Source: Halomonas elongata DSM 2581 (GTDB lineage: Bacteria > Pseudomonadota > Gammaproteobacteria > Pseudomonadales > Halomonadaceae). Taken from it: a stretch of DNA of 64,000 bases. The notes under the pieces are model-generated. The model was not told where the DNA came from and searched no databases. It saw only the letters and a list, made by a program, of their open reading frames with translations. Positions 44,765-52,908 of the stretch are shown here, in pieces (the stretch's first letter is position 1; every line of letters starts with the position of its first letter). The stretch spans positions 496,001-560,000 of the forward strand of contig NC_014532.2 of the NCBI RefSeq assembly GCF_000196875.2, given 5' to 3'. A program made the position numbers and the translations under genes.

Positions 44765-45787
44765 TCACTCCTGTGGCAGGTTTTCCGCCACATAGAGTTC
44801 CATCGGGACCTGGGTACCCTCCTTTCCCATGGCGGCAGCTACCGCTGCTTCAAAAAGGCGGTCAGGGTTTTGTGTGATCACTGCGTCCATGGTGCCGTCG
44901 GCGAGCATCGCCCGAGTGTCATGCGTGAGTCCATGGCCGATGAAGGTCACCTCCTGGGCCCGCCCGCTTTCCTGTAGTGCTCGTCCGATGCCATCGGAGG
45001 ATCCGCCGACGTTGTAAATACCGGTGATATCAGGATGTTTCTCGAGCAGCCGGCGGGTGTGTTCATAATTCTGCTTGCGATCATCGTGTCCTTCGCGGGT
45101 GGCACTGACCGCAATGTGAGGAAAACGCTCTTCAATCAGCCCGAGAAAACCCACTTCGCGTTCAAGATGAGCTCGGTAGATACGACTGGCGGCGATGAGT
45201 GCTACACGCCCCGGTACATGGCCAGTGAAACGGCCGAGCAGAAGTGCCGCCGTTCGCCCTGCGGCAAAGTTATCAATGCCGACATAGGCATGCCGTCGTG
45301 AAGTGGAAATGTCGGAAATAAAGGTAATGACTTTCTTGCCTGCTGCCACTAACTCGTTTGTTGCCATCCGCACCGAGGGATGGTCGATGGCCATGAAGAT
45401 CACACCGTCTGCCGTCTTGCCGTGACGCCGGATGGAGTGGGACAGCTCATCAGGGTCGAACCCGTCAATGAAAAAGCTCTTCACGCGGGCATCGCGGTGA
45501 TGGTGCTCGATGAAGGCACGTGCCTTCTCGTTGACCAGTGCAAGATAAGGATTGGTGCCACGTGGCAGGAGGAGTGCCAGCTTGATCGGTTCCGGCTCAC
45601 GCAGCGCTTCTACCTGACCGGTATGGAGATATCCCAGCGCCAGTGCTGCGTCGAGGACTCGACGCATCGTGTTTTCGCGCACGGCGGCTCGACGGTTCAG
45701 CACCCGGTCTACCGTCGCGGTTGACGTTCCGGCCTTGCGCGCGACATCGGTGATCGTGGGCAATGGCCGACGCTTTTCAGAAGACAT
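44765..45787 (-). CDS. LacI-family regulator of the TRAP/RuBisCO-like module
   Basis: The 340-residue protein has a LacI helix-turn-helix (TITDVARKAGTSTATVDRVLNRRAAVRENT, residues about 11-40) and a periplasmic-binding-like effector domain (residues 65-340, LALLLPRGTNPYLALVNEKAR). The extended form with a sugar-acid-like domain fits regulation by a sugar or sugar acid. It is divergent from the TRAP genes at 45915 and one of two matching repeats overlaps its start codon, so autoregulation is likely. Confidence 0.92.
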   Translation of the reverse strand: MSSEKRRPLPTITDVARKAGTSTATVDRVLNRRAAVRENTMRRVLDAALALGYLHTGQVEALREPEPIKLALLLPRGTNPYLALVNEKARAFIEHHHRDARVKSFFIDGFDPDELSHSIRRHGKTADGVIFMAIDHPSVRMATNELVAAGKKVITFISDISTSRRHAYVGIDNFAAGRTAALLLGRFTGHVPGRVALIAASRIYRAHLEREVGFLGLIEERFPHIAVSATREGHDDRKQNYEHTRRLLEKHPDITGIYNVGGSSDGIGRALQESGRAQEVTFIGHGLTHDTRAMLADGTMDAVITQNPDRLFEAAVAAAMGKEGTQVPMELYVAENLPQE

Positions 45788-45801
45788 CAAAAACCATCAT
45801 G
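45786..45801. promoter_or_regulatory. Candidate LacI operator, copy 1
   Basis: ATCAAAAACCATCATG matches copy 2 in 15 of 16 bases, 95 bp away (about nine helical turns). It overlaps the lacI-family start codon. Copy 2 contains the near-palindrome CCCAT-C-ATGGG, which fits a dimer site. Confidence 0.45.
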
Positions 45802-45880
45802 AATTAATCCTGTACCTGCATACTGTAGAACCCTAGTCTTCGAAATATGCGGTTATGAAGCGACTCTGTAAAGAGTGGCA

Positions 45881-45896
45881 ATCAAAACCCATCATG
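45881..45896. promoter_or_regulatory. Candidate LacI operator, copy 2
   Basis: ATCAAAACCCATCATG, extended to the palindrome CCCAT-C-ATGGG (45888-45898). It sits 18 bases before the TRAP binding-protein start, where a repressor would block transcription or initiation. Confidence 0.45.
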
Positions 45897-45914
45897 GGAG
45901 AGGAGAAAACAACG

Positions 45915-46925
45915 ATGAAGACTCTCGGTAAAAGACTCACGCTACGCCACACATTAGCCGGCGTCGTCATGGCCGCCGGTCTCGTAAGTGGGGCGCAGGC
46001 ACAGGACATCACGCTGCGCTATGGGCATATGAATGCGCCCAATTCTATTGCCGGCAAGCAGGCCGAATGGCTGGCCGATGCAATCAAGGAGAAAACCGAC
46101 GGCGATATCGCAGTCCAGGTTTTCCCTTCCTCACAGCTTGGCAAGTTGCAGGAGCTTGCCGAGGGCGTTTCGACCGGCACTATTGCCCTGTCGCACAATA
46201 CTGCAGGTGCCATCGGGTCGCTTCACCCGCCTTTTGCTGCCTTTGATACCCCCTATTTATACCGCGATGTGGACCACCTCATGAGCGTGGTGGATACCTC
46301 GTCACCGCTCATGACTCGGCTCAATGAAGAGCTGGTGGACGCCGCCGGCGTTCGTGTCCTTTATGGCTTCTATTTCGGCTCGCGCAACCTGACTGCGGAT
46401 CGCCCCGTGACGCACCCCGATGACCTGGATGGAGTGAAGATCCGTTCGATTCCATTCCCCATTTACATGGCGGCGGTCGAGGGGCTCGGTGCGGTGCCGG
46501 TCCCTGTTGACTGGTCGGAAGTTCCCACGGCCCTGGCGACCGGAGTGGTATCGGGCCAGGAAAATCCGGTGAACGTGGCGGTATCTCACAAACTGCATGA
46601 GGTGCAGAGCCACATGATGGAGACGGGCCACATCATTGCCGCCGAAATGGTACTGATCAACGAAGGGGTCTGGCAGGGGCTTTCCGACGAGCACCAGTCT
46701 GCCCTTCAGACTGCCGCCGATGACGTGCGTGAGCGAGCCACTCAATACGTACTCGAGTCCGAACGGGAAGATACCGAGACGCTGCGAGAGCAGGGCATGA
46801 CCATCATCGGCCCTGATGAGGGACTGGACATCGAGGCCTTCCGTACCTCGGTCGAGGCTCGGGTGATGGAAGAGTTCGCTGACCAGTATGGCGAGTTCTA
46901 TTCGCAGGTAGAAGCGATCGAGTAA
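45915..46925 (+). CDS. TRAP transporter substrate-binding protein (DctP type)
   Basis: The 336-residue product has a Sec signal (about 1-29, ending SGAQAQD) and DctP features: LRYGHMNAPNSIAGKQAEWLADAIKEKTDG, GVKIRSIPFPIYMAAVEGLGAVPVPVDWSEVPTAL with the conserved Arg that binds the ligand carboxylate. It captures an organic acid, probably a sugar acid judged by its neighbours. I chose the ATG at 45915 because GGGAGAGGAG lies upstream. It starts a seven-gene-wide set that ends with the DUF1537 kinase. Confidence 0.93.
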   Translation: MKTLGKRLTLRHTLAGVVMAAGLVSGAQAQDITLRYGHMNAPNSIAGKQAEWLADAIKEKTDGDIAVQVFPSSQLGKLQELAEGVSTGTIALSHNTAGAIGSLHPPFAAFDTPYLYRDVDHLMSVVDTSSPLMTRLNEELVDAAGVRVLYGFYFGSRNLTADRPVTHPDDLDGVKIRSIPFPIYMAAVEGLGAVPVPVDWSEVPTALATGVVSGQENPVNVAVSHKLHEVQSHMMETGHIIAAEMVLINEGVWQGLSDEHQSALQTAADDVRERATQYVLESEREDTETLREQGMTIIGPDEGLDIEAFRTSVEARVMEEFADQYGEFYSQVEAIE

Positions 46926-46945
46926 GGCGACACGTCGGGGGCATC

Positions 46946-47446
46946 ATGTCAGAGATCGGTTGGCTGGTTTCAGCGCGTGCGGCACTCAGCAGAATGGCGC
47001 GAGCGGGACTATGGCTCTCGGTCATGTTGTTGATTGCCATTGCGGTATTGGTGGCGGGCCAGGTCGTGATGCGTAATGCGTTTTCCATTGGCCTGCACTG
47101 GGCGGATGAACTGGCACGATGGTTCGGCATCGCGCTGGTTTACCTGACCATTCCGTACCTGCTCGATCGCAGTGCGCATATCGCCGTCGAAATATTGCCC
47201 AACCGGCTCAAGGGGCGTTGGCGTATGGCGGTACTGGCTTTCTCCGAGCTGGCCGTGGCGACATTCGCCGGGCTCAGTCTGGTGGCCTTTTCCGCTTTCC
47301 TCGAGCGTGCGGCGCGTTTCCGCACTCCGGCCCTGGAACTGCCCAACTTGATCTTCTATATGCCCGCCGTTATCGGCATAGCCCTGCTCGGGGCTATCGC
47401 CGTGACGCGGGCCCTGATACTGCTAGGGGGGAAAGAGCCATCATGA
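46946..47446 (+). CDS. TRAP transporter small membrane subunit (DctQ type)
   Basis: The 166-residue protein has four membrane segments, with the DctQ signature VVMRNAFSIGLHWADELARWFGIALVYLTIPYLLDRSAHIAVEILP around residues 36-81. It couples the binding protein to the large subunit. The last bases overlap the DctM start by 4 bases (ATGA). Confidence 0.92.
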   Translation: MSEIGWLVSARAALSRMARAGLWLSVMLLIAIAVLVAGQVVMRNAFSIGLHWADELARWFGIALVYLTIPYLLDRSAHIAVEILPNRLKGRWRMAVLAFSELAVATFAGLSLVAFSAFLERAARFRTPALELPNLIFYMPAVIGIALLGAIAVTRALILLGGKEPS

Positions 47447-48720
47447 CGCTTACCCTCCTGGTGCTGTTCGCTGCTGGACTGATCCTTGGCATACCGATAG
47501 CCGTCTGCCTTGGCGTATCGTCGGTTATCACCATTCTGCTTCACGACCTGCCGTTTGCTGTCGTGGCGCAGCGCAGCGTGAACGCGCTCGACTCCACGCC
47601 GCTGTTGGCGGTTCCGCTTTTCATCTTCGCCGCGTCTTTGCTGAGCGCTACGGGCGTGACGAGTCACCTATTCGAGCTGACACGCCTGTTCGTCGGACGC
47701 CTCCGAGGCGGCGTTGCACAGGTCAACGTACTGGTCAGCCTGATCTTTTCCGGTATGTCCGGCGCGGCGCTGGCCGATATCGGGGCGCTTGGCGGGATCC
47801 AGATCAAGATGATGGAAGCGCAGGGCTATATGCGGCGCTTCGCTGCGGGCACCACGATTGCGGCCGCGACCATCGGGCCAATCTTCCCACCCTCGATCCC
47901 ACTCATCATCTTCGCCAGTGCCGCCGAAGTATCGGCCGTGCGTGCGCTGCTGGCAGGGGTGGTGCCCGCGCTGATCGTGACGGCTGCCCTCATGGTGCAG
48001 ATCGCCATCATGGCGCGTCGGGGCAACCTGCCGCGCGATACCCATCGTCCCTCCGCGTCGGAGATCGGCCGCAAGTTCACGATCTCCCTGCCCGCACTCC
48101 TGGCTCCCGTACTGATGATTGCGGGGCTGCTGAGTGGGGTATTCGGCCCGACCGAAGTGGCGGGTGTGATCGTGGCCTATTCCGTCGTCATTGGCATCCT
48201 CTTCTACCGGAGCTTGACGGTGCAGCGGTTCTTCACCGCCGCACGTGAAAGCGTGGAAGCCAGCGCGAACATTCTCTTTATCGTGGCTACCGCCGCGCTT
48301 TTCGCCTGGGTATTGACCATCGGAGGCGTACCCGCCATGGCGGGGCAGTGGTTGTTGAGCATATCGACCGACCCGTTGGTACTGCTGTTGATCCTCAATG
48401 TGCTGCTGCTGGTGGCCGGGATGTTTCTCGAATCCATCGCCGCCATCCTGATCATCGCGCCCATCGTTGCTCCGACCCTGATGATGGCAGGTGTCCCGGC
48501 AGAGCAGTTGGGGGTGATCTTTGTGCTCAATCTGATGATCGGGCTACTGACGCCGCCTATCGGCATGAGTCTCTACATGGTTTCGATCATCACGCGGATG
48601 GAGTTCGGCGAGGTCGTGCGTGGTGTCCTGCCTTTTTACCTTCCGCTTTTCGTGGCGCTGGTTGTGGTGACCCTGTTCCCGGGTTTTTCCACCTGGCTGC
48701 CCAACCTAATCATGCAGTGA
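47443..48720 (+). CDS. TRAP transporter large membrane subunit (DctM type)
   Basis: The 425-residue protein has about 11-12 membrane helices and the DctM motifs GMSGAALADIGALGGIQIKMMEAQGY, TTIAAATIGPIFPPSIPLIIFASAAEVS and LNLMIGLLTPPIGMSLYMVSIIT. It is the Na+-coupled permease. Start at 47443 overlaps the DctQ stop. The VOC gene begins 8 bases after the stop, so the whole set is likely one transcript. Confidence 0.93.
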   Translation: MTLTLLVLFAAGLILGIPIAVCLGVSSVITILLHDLPFAVVAQRSVNALDSTPLLAVPLFIFAASLLSATGVTSHLFELTRLFVGRLRGGVAQVNVLVSLIFSGMSGAALADIGALGGIQIKMMEAQGYMRRFAAGTTIAAATIGPIFPPSIPLIIFASAAEVSAVRALLAGVVPALIVTAALMVQIAIMARRGNLPRDTHRPSASEIGRKFTISLPALLAPVLMIAGLLSGVFGPTEVAGVIVAYSVVIGILFYRSLTVQRFFTAARESVEASANILFIVATAALFAWVLTIGGVPAMAGQWLLSISTDPLVLLLILNVLLLVAGMFLESIAAILIIAPIVAPTLMMAGVPAEQLGVIFVLNLMIGLLTPPIGMSLYMVSIITRMEFGEVVRGVLPFYLPLFVALVVVTLFPGFSTWLPNLIMQ

Positions 48721-48727
48721 GGTCGCA

Positions 48728-49273
48728 ATGAGTAGATTCTTGGGGGAAATCCGGCAGCTAGGGTATGTCGTACCCGATATCGAGGCCGCCATGGACCACT
48801 GGTCGCGGGTGATGGGCGTCGGTCCCTTTTTCTACAACCCGCGTGTACCGATCGAGGGCTACCATTATGGCGGCGAGCCCTTCGAGGTCGAGAATTCTGT
48901 GGCGTTGGCCAATTCCGGTTTCATTCAGGTCGAGCTGATTCAGACCCGTAATGATGCACCCTCGATGTATCGCGATTTCATGCGGGCGGGAAATATGGGT
49001 CTCCAGCACGTGGCTTACTGGACCGAGGACTTCGATACCGACCTGGCCCGAATGCTCGAGCTTGGCTTCAAGGTACAGATGGAAGGCCAGGTTGGCGCCA
49101 ATGGCCGCTTTGCCTACTTTGATCGCGAGGCACATCCGGGCACGGTGATCGAGCTCTCCGAGGTCAAGGGGCCGAAGGGGCGCATGTTCGAGATGATTCG
49201 TCAGGCCAGCATCGATTGGGATGGGCGCGACCCGGTACGCCCCTTCCCCTCGCTGACGGAGACCACGCCGTGA
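48728..49273 (+). CDS. VOC family protein (Glyoxalase_4 / methylmalonyl-CoA epimerase-like)
   Basis: The 181-residue product has LGYVVPDIEAAMDHWSRVMGVGPFF at the start, NMGLQHVAYWTEDFDTDLARMLELG in the middle and GTVIELSEVKG at the end, which supply metal-ligand positions of the Glyoxalase_4 group. This group includes epimerases, isomerases and dioxygenases. Its stop overlaps the GTG start of the RuBisCO-like gene by 4 bases, so it probably catalyses a step directly connected with that enzyme, perhaps an isomerisation. Specific activity unknown. Confidence 0.85.
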   Translation: MSRFLGEIRQLGYVVPDIEAAMDHWSRVMGVGPFFYNPRVPIEGYHYGGEPFEVENSVALANSGFIQVELIQTRNDAPSMYRDFMRAGNMGLQHVAYWTEDFDTDLARMLELGFKVQMEGQVGANGRFAYFDREAHPGTVIELSEVKGPKGRMFEMIRQASIDWDGRDPVRPFPSLTETTP

Positions 49274-50526
49274 TTCATGCCCGCTACCTGCTTGAGACAC
49301 CGCTGGATCCCGAGTCAGTTGCGGCGATGATGGCCGGTGAGCAGAGCGCCGGCACCTTCGTGCGTGTGCCTGGCGAGACCGACGAGCTGCGCGAGCGGCA
49401 TGGAGCCCGGGTACAACGCCTGACCGTGCTGGGGGAGTCTGATTGCCCGACACTGGCCAGTGCCTATCTGGAGCGCAAGGGAGTCACGGGACCCTGGCGA
49501 CGTGCCGAGGTCGAGATTGCTTATCCCGAAGACAATGTGGGCGTGAATCTGCCCACGCTTGCTGCCGTGGTGGCGGGGAATTTGTTCGACCTGGGCGAAG
49601 TCACCGCACTCAAGCTTCTCGACGTGACACTGCGCCCCGAGTATCGCGCGCGTTACCCCCTTCCGGCCATGGGTATCGAAGGGACGCGACGTTGCCTTGA
49701 CGTTCATGAGCGGCCGCTCTTCGGCACGATCATCAAGCCAAATATTGGTATGAGTCCGGCGGATATCGCGCGCCTGGTGCAATCTCTTTGCGAGGCTGGC
49801 GTCGATTTTATCAAGGATGACGAGATCGTCGGCAATCCAGCCTGCGCGCCGGTAAAAGAGCGGGTCGACTCCGTGATGAAGGTGGTACGTGATCATCGTG
49901 AGCGGACGGGCAAGGAGGTCATGGTTGCCTTCAACATCACTGATGAACTCGATGCGATGCGTCGCCACGCCGACCACGTGCTGGCGCAGGGGGGCAACTG
50001 CGTCATGGCTTCCCTCAACTGGTGCGGTCTGTCCGCTATCCAGGCGCTGCGGCAGCACACGCCACTTTGCCTCCATGGGCATCGCAATGGCTCGGGCGCC
50101 TTCGGCCGGCATCCCGCACACGGGATCGCGTTTCCAGCGTGGCAGACGCTCTACCGGCTCGCCGGGGCAGATCATCTTCACGTGCATGGAATGGGTGGCA
50201 AGTTCGCCGATGCCACAGACGAAGTCGCCTTGGCCGCGCGTCGTTGCCTGACGCCGCTCGGTAGCGAGGACGATCGAGTACTGCCGGTATTTTCCTCGGG
50301 CCAGTGGGCCGGCACGCTGCCCTCGACTCACGCACGAATCGGCGGAAGCCAGGACTTCCTGTTCCTCGCCGGTGGCGGTATCCTCGCACACCCCGAAGGC
50401 CCCCGAGCCGGGGTGGAAAGCCTGCGGGCCGCATGGGAGGCGGTGACGGCGGGGGAAGACTTGCGCCAACACGCCAAACGTTCCCCGGCGCTTGCTCGCG
50501 CGCTCGATAGCTTCGGGAGCCGCTGA
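49270..50526 (+). CDS. RuBisCO-like protein (RLP), 3-oxo-isoapionate-type decarboxylase candidate
   Basis: The 418-residue protein is a RuBisCO-superfamily member: K156 in GTIIKPNIG matches RuBisCO K175, while K177 is replaced by N158. K182-D183-D184-E185 in GVDFIKDDEIVGNP matches the carbamylated K201 and metal ligands D203/E204, and K311 in HVHGMGGKF matches loop-6 K334. The loss of the second Lys is common in form IV RLPs. Together with the DUF1537 kinase gene 2 bases downstream this resembles the OiaX/OiaK pair of D-apionate catabolism (kinase plus RLP decarboxylase), but the enzymes that make 3-oxo-isoapionate are not present here. Confidence 0.88.
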   Translation: MIHARYLLETPLDPESVAAMMAGEQSAGTFVRVPGETDELRERHGARVQRLTVLGESDCPTLASAYLERKGVTGPWRRAEVEIAYPEDNVGVNLPTLAAVVAGNLFDLGEVTALKLLDVTLRPEYRARYPLPAMGIEGTRRCLDVHERPLFGTIIKPNIGMSPADIARLVQSLCEAGVDFIKDDEIVGNPACAPVKERVDSVMKVVRDHRERTGKEVMVAFNITDELDAMRRHADHVLAQGGNCVMASLNWCGLSAIQALRQHTPLCLHGHRNGSGAFGRHPAHGIAFPAWQTLYRLAGADHLHVHGMGGKFADATDEVALAARRCLTPLGSEDDRVLPVFSSGQWAGTLPSTHARIGGSQDFLFLAGGGILAHPEGPRAGVESLRAAWEAVTAGEDLRQHAKRSPALARALDSFGSR

Positions 50527-50528
50527 CC

Positions 50529-51758
50529 GTGACACCCTCTACACGCTACGTATTCGTTGCCGATGATTTCACTGGCGCGACGGACACCTTGGCAACGCTG
50601 GCTCGAGCGGGACTCGCGGTGCGACTCTTTCTGGACGTGCCCGGGCCCAGCGATACCGAGGGCCTCGATGCCTTCGGCATTGCCACCGAGGCCCGCGCCC
50701 TGAGTAAGGCGGAAATGACGTCGCTAATGCAGTCGATAGGCCACAGGCTGTTGCCGCATCGGCCAGAGGTCGTGCACCTCAAGATTTGCTCGACCTTCGA
50801 CAGCGCGCCGCAGACGGGTAACTTCGCTCTCGCCATGCAGCTCCTGGGCGATGCTCTCGAGATTCGAACCCGGGCCATCCTCGGTGGCCAGCCCAGCCTC
50901 GGTCGTTACTGTGTCTTCGGTCATCTATTCGCCCGCGCAGCGGATGGGCGGGTATATCGGATCGACCGGCACCCGGTCATGAAGTCCCATCCGGTGACCC
51001 CCATGACCGAGAGCGACCTGTTGCAGCACATCGCTTCACTCGACGGAACGCCGCCGGTCCTCGTCGATCGCGTCACTCTGCAACGTCACGATGATCTGCG
51101 CCTGCCTGATCCGGAAGGCAGCACGCTTTTCGACGCCGTCGACGGGCAGGATATCGATCGCGTGGGAGCCTACCTGCGGGCCAGCACCCCGGTGCTCTGC
51201 GCTGGAGCCAGCAGCGTCGCCGAGGCCGTGGTCGGCGCGGGGCCTCGCCGTGCTCCAGGACGCGTCGAGTCGTCCGGTCCCGTTCTGGCCTTTGTTGGCA
51301 GCCGCTCTTCAGTCAGTGCCGAACAGGTCCACCGGGCCACCGCTTATCGAGGTGTTGCCCTGGCTCCGGCTCGGCTTACCGATTCCTGCGACCTCGAAGA
51401 CCTCATCGCGGCTATCGATACGGCGCTGCAGAGCGGGGAAAACGTGATGATCCATCTCGATGACAGTACCTCCCCCGGAACGCCTCGCGATCTTGCGCAG
51501 CGCTCGGCCGCACTCGTCCGGACCATCGCTCAACACTCCCGGCTTGGTGCCCTGGTCGTTGCCGGTGGTGACACCTCCAGTGCCATCATCCGAGCTCTTG
51601 GCCCTCTTTCGATGGCGTTCAGTGGCGATATCGACCCGGGCGTTTCACTTTGCATGGCCGATTTTGGAGAAGGTCGGCGGCTGCCGGTTGTCTTGAAAGG
51701 CGGGCAGGTAGGGCGGCCGGATTTATTCGACTACCTGGTGAGCGATGTCTTTGGTTAG
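50529..51758 (+). CDS. DUF1537 (four-carbon acid sugar) kinase, OiaK-like
   Basis: The 409-residue product has FVADDFTGATDTLATLARAG at the N-terminus, the diagnostic DUF1537 sugar-binding segment, and a C-terminal nucleotide-binding part (LVVAGGDTSSAIIRALG, VVLKGGQVGRPDLF). Known members phosphorylate 3-oxo-tetronates, threonate, erythronate or 3-oxo-isoapionate. Its pairing with an RLP favours 3-oxo-isoapionate or a close relative. The start is GTG, two bases after the RLP stop. A perfect hairpin follows. Confidence 0.9.
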   Translation: MTPSTRYVFVADDFTGATDTLATLARAGLAVRLFLDVPGPSDTEGLDAFGIATEARALSKAEMTSLMQSIGHRLLPHRPEVVHLKICSTFDSAPQTGNFALAMQLLGDALEIRTRAILGGQPSLGRYCVFGHLFARAADGRVYRIDRHPVMKSHPVTPMTESDLLQHIASLDGTPPVLVDRVTLQRHDDLRLPDPEGSTLFDAVDGQDIDRVGAYLRASTPVLCAGASSVAEAVVGAGPRRAPGRVESSGPVLAFVGSRSSVSAEQVHRATAYRGVALAPARLTDSCDLEDLIAAIDTALQSGENVMIHLDDSTSPGTPRDLAQRSAALVRTIAQHSRLGALVVAGGDTSSAIIRALGPLSMAFSGDIDPGVSLCMADFGEGRRLPVVLKGGQVGRPDLFDYLVSDVFG

Positions 51759-51782
51759 CGTGGTGTTTCACAAGCTGAGGCC

Positions 51783-51820
51783 ATGATTAACCCGGCATGA
51801 GTTCTTGCCGGGTTAATCAT
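51783..51820. terminator. Perfect 15-bp hairpin at the end of the module
   Basis: Arms ATGATTAACCCGGCA / TGCCGGGTTAATCAT around an 8-base loop, 25 bases after the kinase stop. A/T-rich arm bases stand on both sides of the GC core, so it may serve both strands. No T-run follows. Confidence 0.6.
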
Positions 51821-51866
51821 CCATAGGGGGCGCTGCAACGGTCGAGCCGCTCGGTGTCGGCCGTCT

Positions 51867-52006
51867 CTCACTCATACTTGTGCTGCCAGCCCTTGACCGC
51901 GATCTGCTCCTTGAGCAGCTCCAGCATGTCCACCAGCACCTGCTCGGTGATCTGTTCGGTCTGCGGGTCGGTGTGCAGCCAGGCATCGAAACCGCTCTCG
52001 GCCAGT
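51867..52006 (-). repeat. Right copy of the 140-bp direct repeat
   Basis: 139 of 140 bases identical to 44590-44729 with the same orientation. This copy is part of the intact gene at 51868-52863, covering its last 45 codons, stop and one base beyond. Confidence 0.95.
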
Positions 52007-52863
52007 TGCTCCACCAGGGTGGAGAATTCCGTCGATTTCAGGCCTGCCAGGGCCTCGTCGACCAGATGGCAGGCCAGGTCGGAGAGCGAGGCTTCAAGCC
52101 CCCGGGCCAGTTGGCCACCCAACGGCAGGCGCGTAATCCGCTTGAACTCCGGGCTCTCCGACAGGGTGCGGCCGACCAGCCCGCGTACATAGCGCAGGAT
52201 GTCGTCGCGGTTGTGTGTGTAGGTGTCTCCCGCCATGCCCTCCAGCCGCTGGCTGATCTCGCGGATCAGCGCCTGCTTGCGAGGCTCCACCACGCGCTCG
52301 ATCACCGGTGCCGAGAGCCCGTCGCCGGCGCGCAGCTCCTGTTGCACGTTGTCGAGCATACGGATGGCGATACGGTCGGTAAGCTCCTCCAGCAGGATGT
52401 CGTAGTACTTGGCGACCACGCTATAGAGGTACCAGCGGCGCACGTCGATCAGGCCCATGCGTTGCAGGCGGTGCAGCAGCGAGATGACGCGCAGGATACG
52501 CAGCAGCCGGAAGCCGCCGAGCGGGATGCAGCCGAGCACGTCGTACCAGTGCACGAAGGGATAGAAGAACCAGCGGTGGTAATGCCGCTCGGCGATGGCC
52601 ACTGCCCAGCCCAGCAGCACGTCGAGCAGGAAGATGGCCACGAATGCCAGGTCGATAGTGAGGAAATTGGCATGGATGTGCTCGTCGTAGGCGCCGTGCA
52701 GACCGGGTGCCACGGTCTCGAAGGCGGCGTTCAGCGGCGGCAGCAGGAAGAGGCTGTCGAACAGCAGCAGCGCCAGGTTGGCGATCACCAGCACGATGAT
52801 GAACAGATCCCACACCAGGTGGGCCCGTTCCAGGGCGGGCGAGGTCGTGCGGGTGGCGGGCAT
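51868..52863 (-). CDS. Voltage-sensor-like membrane protein ('ion transporter'), no pore domain
   Basis: The 331-residue protein has a four-helix membrane half: S1 about 18-36, S2-S3 about 65-95, and an S4-like helix FRLLRILRVISLLHRLQR with Arg every third residue. No pore helix or selectivity filter follows. Instead there is a long cytoplasmic helical C-terminus (residues about 150-331). It is annotated in relatives as an ion transporter, but it looks like a voltage sensor without a channel. Its 3' end is duplicated at 44590 and is the site of the insert. Confidence 0.8.
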   Translation of the reverse strand: MPATRTTSPALERAHLVWDLFIIVLVIANLALLLFDSLFLLPPLNAAFETVAPGLHGAYDEHIHANFLTIDLAFVAIFLLDVLLGWAVAIAERHYHRWFFYPFVHWYDVLGCIPLGGFRLLRILRVISLLHRLQRMGLIDVRRWYLYSVVAKYYDILLEELTDRIAIRMLDNVQQELRAGDGLSAPVIERVVEPRKQALIREISQRLEGMAGDTYTHNRDDILRYVRGLVGRTLSESPEFKRITRLPLGGQLARGLEASLSDLACHLVDEALAGLKSTEFSTLVEQLAESGFDAWLHTDPQTEQITEQVLVDMLELLKEQIAVKGWQHKYE

Positions 52864-52908
52864 CTTTCCTCTCCTTATGCGGTGGCGGAACGTCCTTCCC
52901 CTCCCAGC

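Noticed and set aside
49270..50526. A true RuBisCO large subunit
   Set aside because: The second active-site Lys is Asn and there is no small subunit or phosphoribulokinase. It is a RuBisCO-like protein.
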